This document shows, piece after piece, positions 9,620 to 20,631 of a stretch of DNA of 64,000 bases; the first letter of the stretch is position 1, and every line of letters starts with the position of its first letter. The notes under the pieces are model-generated. The model saw only the letters and a list, made by a program, of their open reading frames with translations. It ran no database searches and was not told the DNA's origin. Position numbers and translations under genes: made by a program. This stretch comes from Hymenopellis radicata (Eukaryota > Basidiomycota > Agaricomycetes > Agaricales > Physalacriaceae): NCBI GenBank assembly GCA_015501595.1, contig JADNRX010000105.1:62001-126000 (forward strand), in the 5' to 3' direction.

Positions 9620-12418
9620 ATGTTCACCAAACGCGTCAAATCCAAGCCTGCCAACAGGTCGAAGAATGTCTCCGACGAAGAGGACGCGGCTATCTCCGCA
9701 TCTGCTGCGACAGAGACCGCGACGGGCTCTGACTCCCCCAGTACATTAGCAACGAAGCTCAAGGATCGCGCAAAGAAATCACGGCCAAAGTCTCGACTGA
9801 GCTTTGGCGGGGCGGAAGACGAGGTTTGCGTTAAGGCTCCTTACTTGAACATCTTGCTAATGTGTTTGCTCTGCAGGAAGAGGGATCTGACGATATTTTC
9901 CAGGTCAAAAAGTCGAAATTAAGCAGAAAGTTGACTTTGGGTAAGAGTAAGCATTCCCAGTACGTCCATTGCATTTCACTCAATAGCTTTAGTTGCTTAT
10001 TTCATGCAGGGACATCATCCCGAATCTTGACCAGGCCTCTATTTCTCCCAATCGGGGTCCAACCTACGATGAGGCGTATCTCAATGAATTGAAAGCGAGC
10101 ACAAGACGGGCTCCCCCGCCAGCAGCAGATCCATATGATGCCGATATGTCAATGGATATCGACATGTCTGTGGACGTCGACGATGTTTCCATGCAAGTTT
10201 TGGACGACTCATTCGTTTCTGGTGTGTTGTGTTGCTATGTGAAATTTAACCGCGCTAACCATGATTCAAGCAAGTAGTAGCATCCCGTCGGAATCATCCA
10301 TCAAGGTCGCTAAAGAACGCAGGGAGAGAATGCGAACGACAACAGCATCTGGCGAAGATGACTTCATCTCATTGTCATTAACACGCAAATCGGAAGACCT
10401 AGGCCCGCATCCCGAAAGTCGAATTATGCGGGAGGACGATGAGCTTGGTGAAGGCGATGATGGTAAGTGCTCTGTGTCTCTTAGAGCCCGTCTGACTTTC
10501 TTGGCATAAAGAATTTGCGGAATACACAAGCGCCCAAGAGCGTATAGCGTTGGGCAAGAAATCCCGCAAGAAGGAGGCGAAAAAGCGGCGCGAGACTATG
10601 GAAGAAATGATAGCAGACGCGTAAGGTATCTTGTACTCGTTCTATCTCGCATACTCATGTCTCCTTTAGCGAGGAACAGGATGACGAAACAATGGAATGG
10701 GAACAGGAGCAGCTTCGTCGTGGTGGGCATTTCGCCTCTACACCTCCGCCAGATGCCAAGGTCAAACAAACCTACAAACCTGCGCCTAGTATGTGTCAAG
10801 TCTTGCATTCCCTCTCAGATCTAATTGGTCGTTTTATTGCAGTTCCTCCAGTGACCAGTCTGCCTTCCCTTGGTCCAGCCTTGGACCGCTTGGCTCATCA
10901 GCTATCCCAATTGACGACATCACATGCTGCACATGTTTCTTCGATGAATTCTTTAGCGCAGGAGCGGACTGATCTTGACCGACGGGAAACAGAAATGCGG
11001 GAGATGGTCACGCGCGCGGAGGAGAAACGTGCTTGGTTTAATTCTTTCAATGAATGGGTGGAAGGCGTTGCTGGATTTTTGGATGAAAAGGTTTGCGGGT
11101 CATCCTACACCGCAATTACTTCCTGGCTAACTTCCCATTCTAGTATCCATTACTTGAAAAACTAGAAGAAGAGCACATCTCACTTCTACAAGAACGTTAC
11201 GAGATGGTCAAGAAACGTCGAACTGAAGACGACGAAGACGACGTTTTCCTTTTCATGGGCAGCTCTTCCACGCCCGCCCCAGTCGAGGAGGAATTAGACG
11301 AATTCGGACGCGCGAAACCCACGCTTACCCAGCTCAGAGTTCATCGACGGGCTGCTCGCACTGCTCGCCGTCAGCAGCGTAGTCGCCAACGGGATGCGGA
11401 AGAGGGATACTCTACCGATGATGAACTGCCTCTGCCAGATGCAGCGGCGTACCGTGAAGCTTTGGACTCTGTTGATGTCAGAAAGCAGGATGTGCTTTCT
11501 GACGTACGAGCAAAGGAGTTCCTTGATCCCGCCAAGGGTAGGTGGACCGATTGGCGAGAGCGGTATGCAGACAGTTATGTCGGTGCGTGGGGTGGTCTCG
11601 GTGTCGTTAGCGTATGGGAATTTTGGGCTCGGTTGGAATGCGTGGGCTGGGATTTCGTTGAGGTAATGTTCTTTATAGACGTCCCTACTCATTCTCTAAC
11701 CGGTCGGCGGCTTTAGGACTCCAGAAGCTTGGATAGCTTTGCATGGTATAAGGGCCTCTATGAGTATTCGCGCCCAGACGGCGAAGAGCTCGGAAGCGAT
11801 GGCGATTTGGTGTCTTCCATGATTACGACAGCCATAATTCCTCGAATATGCAAGATCATAGAGGGCGGTGCATTGGATGTGTATTCAGAGAAACACGTCA
11901 AACGGATGGTCGACTTCACTGAGGAGGTGGAAGCAAGCGTCGAGCCGAACAATGTTAAAATACAGGTATGGTGTTCTATTACATCTGAAACGACTCCATA
12001 GCTGACTGGGCCAGATGCTGTTCAAGTCGGTAATCAACCTCTTTGACCAGGCTGTAGCGGACACTCGGATCTGCAAAAAGATCGACCGCAGGCCTCGCTG
12101 GCTTTCAATCCAGAATCGATACCAGCACGGCGACGATTTCTGGCAAGGAGAGTGAAGCTTCTTCGCAATCTTATTCGGTGGCGCAAACATACTGGGGAAC
12201 GATTCGGTGTTGGACAGTCGATTAGTCGGCTGGTGGATGGTCCTCTACTGTCTGTGGCTGAGACTGGGTGGGATGTTGGTGGGCAGGAGATTATGAAGCA
12301 GGTGAGTGCAGTGTCTACCTTGCGAGTGATAAATGTACTAACTACGTATCAGGTTTCCAGCATGATTCCAGAAGAACTTGTGTCGAGCACTTTGAGGACC
12401 CGGTTACTAGCAACTTGA
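9620..12418 (+). CDS. GCFC-domain protein (PAXBP1/NTR2-like splicing factor)
   Basis: Probable nuclear factor linked to spliceosome disassembly; GCFC proteins include yeast Ntr2 and animal PAXBP1. The N-terminus is short, basic and acidic by turns (SRPKSRLSFGGAEDE, then KLSRKLTLGKSKHS). A central acidic and coiled segment (ERIALGKKSRKKEAKKRRE, EWEQEQLRRGGHF) leads to the GCFC region with DELPLPDAAAYREALDSV, RWTDWRERYADSYVGAWGG, SFAWYKGLYEYSRP and, near the end, ESIPARRRFLARRVKLLRN. At least eight short introns fit with matching phases. Around 12074-12078 (A5) the frame shifts by one base between LFDQAVADTR and ASLAFNPES. One extra A restores it; a 38-bp intron (GTAGCG...CGCAG) would also phase but would be shorter than the others here. 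It is divergent to the Rad60-like gene. Confidence 0.75.
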
Positions 12419-13079
12419 TAACAATATACGGTTGATTTTCGGGGGTGGGATCTGTCTGCTGTTCGAAACCGAGCGGATCCTTTCTTTTGAGATGACAGTG
12501 CTGGCTCAGAGCCCTTTACCGCTGTTGTCTCTTGGACCGTCTCGTATATGAAGATTGTGAAGCACTCATGACCCGCACGACTCGGCTTTACCAGTGTAAA
12601 TTAGTTGTGCGAGGCTCGTTCCGCTGTCAAACATTATACTTGTTATCAACGGAGGACGAGTGAATGAGGTATATCACTGTGCTTCTTCCTGTTGACGCGC
12701 ACGTGATCGCTCGCTCGCTGCATTAAAATGATAAAAATCATGGTCTCTGCCCCAAGCTTCTGGCATCCAACTATCCCTAAGTAATCTTTCATCGATCCAG
12801 AACTAGTGGAGTCTAAAAATTCTAAACCTTTTCTGGCAAAGGCGTCCTAAACTCAGTGATCTACGACGCTATGGATAATACTAACTCATCAAGTCCTTCA
12901 AGACCGGGCAACACAAACATGGATGTCTCGAGTCGCCAACCGCCGCCGCGCGACTTGAACACATGGCGCAAGGAACACTGCCAAAAATAGGCGGCTTCTC
13001 ACATAGGGATGGGCTCATCAGCGGCTAGGCCACCAATGCGTCGCACAACCATATGCATCCATGTCCTGTCCTGCCTCTT
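12419..13079. other. Intergenic, no gene recognised
   Basis: 3' flank of the GCFC gene and unique-looking sequence with no supported ORF. It leads into the repeat-rich block to its right. Confidence 0.45.
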
Positions 13080-13104
13080 GAGTCTTCGACCGCTCCTCGA
13101 ACCC

Positions 13105-13360
13105 ATCCCATCCCTTCCTCCTCTACTCCCAGCTTCCCTGCTCAAAAAAATGTTCAGCCTGCTTCCATACTCAATTCAGAAGCCTCTAAGCCACTGCAGA
13201 GCCGTATTGATACTTTATGTATCATCTACATCCATATCGTCTGCCTTTATTCGACAAGTTCTTCCTCCTCTACACAACTCCCAATCCCATGTTCCTACTC
13301 AAAAAATGGCCACCCAGACGTCCCGGATCCTATTCACTTCAGAAGCCACTAAAGAGCCAT
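13105..13360. repeat. Diverged tandem duplication, about 150 bp per unit
   Basis: Two units share an ordered set of motifs: a cttcctcctctac pyrimidine block (about 13113 and 13263), then ctcaaaaaa followed by tg (about 13140 and 13299), then ttcagaagcc (about 13177 and 13338). The order is kept, the spacers differ. A 183-aa open frame spanning the region is a by-product of the repeats. Confidence 0.55.
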
Positions 13361-13454
13361 ACACACATTCACTTACTGACACTTCAACACACGAATTCAA
13401 AGCCATCCACACCGTGAACACGGCAAAACTGAAACAACGGGGAACTCAAACTAT

Positions 13455-13630
13455 TAGACAGCGAAACCCGCTGAGCCACACTGTCCTCGGTAGATCAAGC
13501 GGGAGGGATGGAATGCAAGATATCCAACCTGAAAATGTCAGCATCGTTTGCCAGTGCTGACACCCCCCAAAAATCATAGTGAACATCGCTATTGAGCAGA
13601 CAGCGAAAGCCGCTAAGCTACAATGCCTCC
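13455..13630 (-). repeat. Two tRNA A-box-like repeat units
   Basis: On the minus strand two copies about 140 bp apart read as a Pol III A-box-like core: TGGCTCAGCGGGTTTCGCTG at the 13455-13484 copy and TAGCTTAGCGGCTTTCGCTG at 13598-13630. The second is followed by a T-run (the A5 at 13570-13574 on the plus strand). They match the units at 16.2-16.6 kb. No convincing B box or full cloverleaf was found. Confidence 0.45.
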
Positions 13631-16197
13631 GACAGGAAAAGACCAAAAAGCGAATTCCAGCTCAAATCAAAGGAAAAGCCTGCTTAAGATGATATAAGAG
13701 AATATAAGCTCTAATATGTTCAGTAAGTGTAATAAACTCTGCAACCTTTGATACGTGTACCCTCTATTTATCGCGACCTGAGCCCACCTTATTTCACCTG
13801 AGCGCACAAATCGTAAGCACACGGAGGCAATTTGAGTCCTGAGCTCACCTTATTCAACCATTCTACGGCGATTAAGACTCCCATAGACTTAGCCTTGCTC
13901 ATTAAGATCACACCAGGAATTCCAAGTAGTACACCGTCACAGATGTTCATTCAATCAAACTACTACTCGCTCGCCAGGTAATGGGATGAAACGGAGGAAT
14001 GTGGTACATACAATGGACAGGCGGAGCGCGTACGAATGAGGAAGAGAAACGTGCAATACAAGAGGAGTGGATAATCACCTGGAGCCTGAGACACATGCGG
14101 TGAGAACTCGAGAAATTAGGAACAAGGGAATAACGAACTGAGGCTGCTCCAGCGTATCAAACACGAGCCTACGTTCGCAATCCAATGCATCGCCAAGGAC
14201 TAGCGGTCTAATGTACGTCACTAGCGGTGACCTGCACGTCGGAGCATGGAGTTGCGGTGTTGGGTCGTAGGTCGTCCATTGCGCTATTGGTCGTCGGTCG
14301 GGTAGCCTTCGCGTCTTCTCGGCCAGGAATGTGCGTCTCATGGCCTAATATCCGGGGATCCACCGGCGTAGCATCTATGACCCATGTCGAGGAGTATGAA
14401 TACGACATAGAAACAGTGGGAAGCAGGGCGAAGCAGCGGGACATGGAGGAGCGAAGCAAAAAGGCGGAGTTCGAATGAAAGAGACTGAAACCGAACATGC
14501 ACGTGGAGCATTGATGACGCGATCGCGCACGGACCAGCGGGACTTCAAACGATTCCACCATCCACGCGAAGAGGATTACCGCTGCCGGCCACCGCCAGTG
14601 CACCACGATGACCATCCGCTCAATCTCAGATCATCCGCCCTGCTCTAATGGCTCCAAGTCGCGCTGATGGTCTAGCCCTTGCTCCGCTTAGCCTTCTCTC
14701 ATTCTTACGCCCCGGAATAGGGCGAAGGGCGCGTCGATGGAGCAACTCGCATAAATTCCGCTCTGCCAGTGCAACAAACACCATCCTCGTCGCCCTTGTT
14801 GCCTCTCGTGTGTCCATCAAGTTCCGTTACAGAGTCGAAGGTTACACGTTAATCATGAACAGCAGCTACTGTACCTCTGGCTCCGTTGGACTCGAGACGA
14901 ACGATGCAGATCTTGAGGTATGAATATTCGTTGTTAGATGCACAATCATATTTACTGCACTACGAAGGTCGGTCTCCCTCCAGACGATCGTGGCTCCGTC
15001 GGTTGCCGAACGACTACCCTCTCTGCGTGTTACTAATGCCGCATTCGTGCTTGCTCCGCGGAAGTGTGTACAATAGTAGCTTATGGCGGACTATTTATGC
15101 TACCGTGGTATACAACTTTTTTCACCCTTACCTTCCGAATATTTGAGGATCAGTAACCTTCAGTAACGATTGAAACTTGAGCCCGCACATATCAACTTGT
15201 GTTCACAAGCATAAGTATAGTTGTAGTGTAGCTGTGAAATATTCTCCTTGGTAAGTGATTCAAAGTAGATATGAGTGAACAAGTTACTTAACTGACCTTA
15301 CAGCAAACAAATTGACACTTATCCGATCTTAGAGGACCTCGTGTGCAGCAATAACCTTAAATGTGTGTACCCTCTATTCATTGGTGCTCATTCAGACATA
15401 CTTAGCTTGCTTTGTGGGATGAGCCCAGATTCGCTGAAATTCGTGTTTTGGGCTTTTCCTGATGTCAATGACAGGCAGCAGAAGATCCTCAATAGCGCCC
15501 GGAGAAACCCGCGAGAGCCTGAAAAGATTTCAACGACGAGAACCCCGGAGACCCCAAAAAGGCGACATATGCATCTATTGTCATTCAGAAACCGCTGAGC
15601 CACTGGAGACCCTTTCTGTGTAAGGATAAGACTACCCCAGTACACTGGCGGCAGCAGCCAAAAGAACGCACTTCTCATGCTCGGCAGGTGAGTTGCGAAG
15701 GGTAAGCCCGAACAAGTGCAGAATGACCACTCCCTCATCAAGAACAAAACCCCTACTGCACTCTCGACACTGCCTCGCCGAACAAGGAAAGCTCACCGCG
15801 CTAGGGGTTCCTACCTCCCCCCACCTCCCCACAGTGGCGCCGGGACCCAAAAATGGGTTCAACTTCACTTTGTATGTCAGGCAGAAGCTGAGCCACCGGA
15901 GATCATTCGAAACAGGTGCTTGACTGTCTGCGCGAGGGATATGACATCGACTCGACGCAGGCCAAGACAAAAAATTCTGACTGCCGCAGCATGCCCAAGA
16001 AGCACTGGAAGCCGCTTAGCCACCGAAGCCTCAGAGCAGCCGACCTAGTGAAAGTGTTATTTCTTTGAGCGGCTAGAGTTCGAAGAGTGTCGGAAGCAGA
16101 TTTCCGTTAGCTTGATATCAGATTCATAACAAGTACAAGTACTTATTCATCCTCGTTGAACTGCAAAAAAAACTGCAACTTGAACGCCAATAGTAAG
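13631..16197. other. Repeat-rich gene-poor sequence
   Basis: No gene is recognised. Weaker copies of the A-box-like motif occur near 15586-15605, 15885-15905 and 16005-16025 (minus strand reading G(T/G)GGCT(C/A)AG). Open frames at 14208-14615 (-) and 14648-14923 (+) have no family resemblance and no intron signals that would extend them. This looks like old, decayed mobile or duplicated DNA. Confidence 0.4.
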
Positions 16198-16613
16198 TAG
16201 ACAACGAAAGCCGCTGAGCTACGTTGCCTGAAAGAACTGGAGTGTACAGTAGCCTCGAGTGATTGATGACAGGCGAAAAAACTGAGGGAATCGTGAAAAC
16301 AAAGACCCCCGATGAATAGTGATCATTCACCAGCTCAATGGAACAAGCCGCCACCCCGAATGGCAGAACCGCAAAAAAAAAAAATGGAAGTTGGCCCAGG
16401 TATAGTAGGCAACGAAAGCCGGTGAGCTACATTGCCTGAATGATTGATCACAGGCGAAGGGACCGAGAGATTCGTGAAAACAAAGACCCCGAAGAATAGT
16501 ACATAAGCTGTTGGCATTGCGAAGCTGCCTCCCCGAATGGCAGAACCACAGAAACAAAATTGAAACAAGGCATCCGACCTAGTAGACAACGAAAGCCGCT
16601 GAGCTACGCTGTC
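16198..16613 (-). repeat. Tandem array of about 180-200 bp units with tRNA-like A-box
   Basis: Two full units and the start of a third (16198-16404, 16405-16580, 16581-16613). Each begins with the same core, plus-strand gtag(a/g)caacgaaagccg followed by (c/g)tgagctac; the reverse strand reads GTAGCTCAGCGG, close to a tRNA internal A box. Later blocks are also shared: a gattgat(g/c)acaggcgaa segment, gtgaaaacaaagaccc, and ccgaatggcagaacc, then an A-rich run. Overlapping minus-strand open frames (16124-16589) are repeats of one another and are not taken as genes. Confidence 0.6.
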
Positions 16614-17467
16614 CGCAGGTCAAATGCAAAGATGCATGAGAGTGCGAAGCGTAGTCAACTTCAAGCCAGACTCGAGGTAGAGGCGCCAGAAATCTACCCA
16701 AGACACCGGACACGTGTGCTGCGACAAGTACAGAGTCTCCAAGTTCCGATGAGAAAAGAAAGGCACACTGGACGGGCCGAGAGAAAAACGAAGCTACTCC
16801 ATGCCCGTTTCAGAAACATGCAACGGGACGTGGATCCGCCTACAGGCTGCAGCTCTTGTGTACCAGTATATGTGTCTCGGAATTTCAGTGTTAGGCCCTC
16901 TGAATGGCATGACTTGAATGACATGGACGTCGACAAGGAAGGCAATGCCGGGAGGTCACGCGAGTTGTTGGCAGGTAAGTTTGAACAGCATATAAGGAAA
17001 CCGCTTCCAGGATTTACGCGTCTACGGCTAGGTTAAGCTTTGGATCATCTGAGCCTTCGCCAAGCTTCGCCACGTCTTCTAGCTTTCCATTGGCATATAT
17101 GCTGTCCAGTTTCCTCAGATGACGAGCCACAACACGATGAGCATACAAGCGACGCGCGCCTCATTCTTGGCAGGGCTGGCAGTGGCGCCGGCGACGACAC
17201 ATCGAAATTATCCCGCAGCCATATAATACTAGCCTCAATAGGCTAATATGGCAGCCATGTTGCCGCGAAATTGCGTAGCCTCCTTGGCCATATCAGATTA
17301 GATTCCCTTCGATCGGCACCTGCAAGATTCATCTCCGCTGGCTTATCTGATAAGTCTGACGTTTTTCCAACTTGCCCAACGTTTGTCTCGATTTCTTCTG
17401 AATCTTCATAAAACGCCAGCATCATCATGCCACACCCCACGTCCCTTTCATATAACCTGGCCCGACC
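16614..17467. other. Intergenic, unassigned ORF
   Basis: A 158-aa frame (16560-17036, +) begins inside the repeat array and is Arg/Lys-rich; I do not recognise it. The last 300 bp should carry the promoter of the oxidoreductase gene at 17468, with a catataac motif about 20 bp before its ATG. Confidence 0.4.
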
Positions 17468-18797
17468 ATGCCGCGTGGCGTCGTCGTCGTCGGAGGTAAC
17501 TTCGGTGCTCATGTCGCTCGCGCTCTGTCGTCGTCCCTGGACCCGAAGCTCTACAACTTGACTCTCATCGATGCACGACCGTTTCGGTTCAATAACATTG
17601 CTTCTGCACGCATGGTCGTCTCCGATGCGGATCATTTGGCCTCTGAAGACGCTGCTTTCATTCCCTATGACAAACTCTTCCACAACAAGAACGGGACGTT
17701 TATATGCGGTACGGTAACCGCGATAGAGAAGGAAGGGAAAGTCGGAGGACGCGTCGTACTGGCCGACGGGCAGAAAATAGACTTTCACGTCCTCGTTCTG
17801 GCGACAGGTTCCCTTTGGAGTGGCGCAATGGCGGTACCCGATAGCTCGGAGGATATTTCGCGTTTTCTGGAGGGAACGCGGAAGATGTTCAATGACTCCA
17901 AGGGCCTCGTTTTCGTTGGCGGGGGACCGGTTGCCATCGGTTAGTCTCTTCTCCATTGACTGTGCTCTCATATCCTGAACACGGTTCTCCAGAGATAGCA
18001 GGCGAAGTCCGGGACGAATGGCCGGTGAGATATCTCTTTTCACTTACTAGTCAGGACGCGTCCGTTAATGTGGCATGTAGGACAAGCCCGTGACTATAAT
18101 TCATCGCAGGACCAAGCTGTTGACGGACGTCTATCCAGACAGTTTCCGGGACGCCGCGGTAACGAATCTGGAGGCTCGCGGCATAGATGTCGTCCTTGAC
18201 GATACAGTGGACCTCGATATTCCAGCTGGCGCTACGTCTGTAACCACGCACAAAGGCAAAGTCGTGCCAGGAGACCTCATTGTACGCCTCATTTATGTCG
18301 TGCTGCTTCCCCATTTGAATCTGGCATTTGTTTCCTCAGCTGCCAATGTGGGGCACTAAACCGAATACTGCCTACGTCGCCGAGTCCTTTGGACGTGAGG
18401 CTCTTGCTAAAGATGACTGCGTCCGCGTTCTGCCGACTCTGCAGCTGCCTGATCATCCTGAAATCTTCGCTTTGGGCGACATGATAGATTGGCCTGAGGT
18501 GAAGCAAGCACTGAAAGCGGAAGCCCACGGGAACATCGTCGCTGCCAACGTCCTAAATTATCTGAAAGACAAGCCTTTGAAGAGTTATGGAGGTTCACCG
18601 GAGTGCTGTTTCTTACAGGCGGAAAGGTAAGTATTCTTTATCCCTTCACGACCCAGTTTCTTATTCATTGAATGCAGAATGATGGTATTGCCTACATAGG
18701 TATTCTATGGGGCTTCGTTGTCGGCGCGTGGCTGGTAAAACTGATCCTGGCTCGTAACCTTCAAGTTCCTCAATTCAGGAGAGGCACTGGTTATTGA
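17468..18797 (+). CDS. AIFM2/FSP1-like FAD-dependent oxidoreductase, copy 1
   Basis: NAD(P)H:quinone-type flavoprotein of the apoptosis-inducing-factor/AMID family. The FAD dinucleotide fold is at the very N-terminus (GVVVVGGNFGAHVAR). The second, NAD(P)H-binding Gly motif is LVFVGGGPVAIG at about residue 150. The FAD-contacting ATG motif is VLVLATGSLW, and the C-terminal flavin motif is EIFALGDMIDWPE. Exons fit as 17468-17939, 17993-18024, 18081-18281, 18340-18626 and 18678-18797. The last exon encodes a hydrophobic segment (AYIGILWGFVVGAWLVKLIL), suggesting membrane attachment. In exon 4 the frame breaks near 18601-18605: one missing base (gagtgc for gaggtgc) separates SYGGSPE from VLFLTGGK, the sequence conserved in copy 2. 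It is in tandem with copy 2. Confidence 0.85.
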
Positions 18798-19118
18798 GGC
18801 TCCCGTCGCTCGCTCACTCGACTGAGTGAAGTCCTACATCTTCTTTACACTTGTGTAGCTTTTGACGTATACTACTATTCAAAGCGAGTGTCAGCGTGTT
18901 GTTGATTAGTTTTCCATGGCAGACCCTGTCCTCATTGCATATTCCCGCTGGTCATAGCGCAGATTCGTTTTCAGCTCGGAATACACGAAAGTATGAGGAC
19001 TTGAATCGGCCTCGAAGTCCAGCAGCAGTCATGGGTATTTGTCACGGCTTTTGTTTTGCCTGCCGACGCGTTGTCATCAGCCTGGCATGAGCGCAGCCAA
19101 TTTTCATTTGTTCGCTCG
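18798..19118. other. Intergenic between tandem oxidoreductase genes
   Basis: 321 bp: 3' flank of copy 1 and promoter of copy 2. Nothing else is seen. Confidence 0.5.
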
Positions 19119-19126
19119 TATATAAC
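19119..19126 (+). promoter_or_regulatory. TATA box of oxidoreductase copy 2
   Basis: TATATAAC directly upstream of an ATG at 19127. Transcription would be expected about 30 bp downstream, beyond that ATG. This argues for the in-frame ATG at 19160 as the real start. Confidence 0.55.
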
Positions 19127-19159
19127 ATGCCGTCCCATCGTTTCCTTCCATCACCTCTC

Positions 19160-20495
19160 ATGTCGAAAGAAACACCCGCGAAGCGCAATATCGTCGTCGT
19201 CGGGGGCAACTTTGGAGCTCACGTCGCTCGCTCCCTGTCCCGTTCACTGGATCGCACTTTATACAACTTGATTCTCATCAATGCGCGTCCATATCGACTG
19301 CATCTCATAGCCGCCGCACGCATGGTTGTGTCCGACTTGGATAATCTGGACACCGAGGATACTGGCTTTGCGCGATATGACAAGCTGTTCTATAACAACA
19401 ATGGCACCTTTATCTGTGGAACGGTGACGGGCATAGAGAAGGAGGAGAAGAAGAAGGGGGCCGAGTGGTCCTGGAGAGCGGCGAGAAGATTGACTTTAGC
19501 GTCCTGGTACTCGCGACGGGTTCTATTTGGGGTGGTCCATTGGCCATACCGAATGGCCCGGAGGATGTCACTCGATTCATTCAAGGGACACGCCAGATGT
19601 TCAAGGACGCGCAGAACGTTGTCCTCGTCGGCGGTGGGCCTGCTGCCATTGGTACGTCTCTTTGTCTCGATTGTTCGCGTATCCTGACTGCGTCGCAGAA
19701 CTTGCCGGGGAAATCAAGGAAGTTTGGCCGGTATGTCGTCGTATATCACCCTCCAGTGGAAACTCACGTAGTCTTGTTTAGGATAAGGGCGTCACCATAG
19801 TACACCGCGGCAGTCAATTATTAACAGACATCTACACCGACAAATTCCGCGTTGGAATCCTCCGCGATTTGGAAGCACGCGGCGTTCGTGTTATTCTGAA
19901 CGACACGGTGGACCTCGAGATACCGTCTGCTGCTACTTCTGTAGTCACGCACAAAGGGCAGCAGAGATCAAGGCAGACCTAATCGTACGCGTCCTCTGTC
20001 GCGCTTTGTATTGACGCCTAACCTTTGCATTCAACAGCTCCCAATGTGGGGGACGCGTCCGAATACCGCCTATCTTGCATCCTCCCTCGGAGCTGATACC
20101 CTGGCAGAGAACGGATGCGTCAAAATTAGACCAACGTTCCAATTACACAATCATACAGAAATCTTCGCTATGGGTGATATTATCGACTGGCCTGAAGTAA
20201 AACAGTCTCTTAAAGCAAATCGACATGCCGTTATCGTTAGCAAGAACGTTGTCAACTACCTCCAAGGCAAATCCCTGAAAGAGTACAAGAACAATTTCGA
20301 GGTGCTGATTCTTACAGGTGGCAAGGTATGGTACCTCACTCATCTACTTGCTTAATTCTTAATCCCTTTGTTTAGAGGGGCGGGCTTGGCTTCTTTGGTG
20401 TTTGGTGGGGCATCATCGTCGGTGCATGGTTTGTAAGGTTGAACAGAGGGCGCAACCTTGCCATTCCTTTCTTTAGACGGTCCTCAGGGTACTGA
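19160..20495 (+). CDS. AIFM2/FSP1-like oxidoreductase, copy 2, two frameshifts
   Basis: Close paralogue of copy 1 with the same domains and the same four intron positions. FAD motif: NIVVVGGNFGAHVAR. ATG motif: VLVLATGSIWGG. NAD(P)H motif: VVLVGGGPAAIG. C-terminal flavin motif: EIFAMGDIIDWPE. A hydrophobic tail (GFFGVWWGIIVGAWFV) ends the protein. Two single-base breaks lie in conserved sequence. At the G5 run 19456-19460 one G is missing, separating IEKEEKKK from GRVVLESGEKIDF. At about 19955-19963 one base is missing before AEIKADLI. Copy 1 reads through both places, so the ancestral frame is clear. Two breaks could mean a young pseudogene, but the splice sites and motifs are all intact and other genes here show the same kind of error. 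An alternative start is 19127. Confidence 0.8.
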
Positions 20496-20631
20496 TCATG
20501 ATCATGACATTGTATTCGTACGCAAACTTTGACGCGCTGTTCGTTATTGATGATAATTAACATAGTGATCGTACTATCGCTCGAGTAACCTAGTATCTGG
20601 TATGTGCATCGACGAGGATTGAGTCCATCCG

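Noticed and set aside
13009..13560. 183-aa plus-strand open frame
   Set aside because: It runs across two diverged repeat units; its peptide repeats follow the DNA repeat, so the frame is open by chance.
16124..16589. Three minus-strand ORFs sharing CGSAIRGG peptides
   Set aside because: They are the same tandem repeat read three times and lack a start context or conserved domain.
13455..16613. Functional tRNA genes
   Set aside because: Only an A-box-like core is present; no acceptor stem, anticodon arm or B box could be paired in any copy.
19456..19460. Programmed ribosomal frameshifting at the G5 run
   Set aside because: Similar breaks occur in many unrelated genes here, with no shared slippery site or following structure, and copy 1 is in frame at this point.
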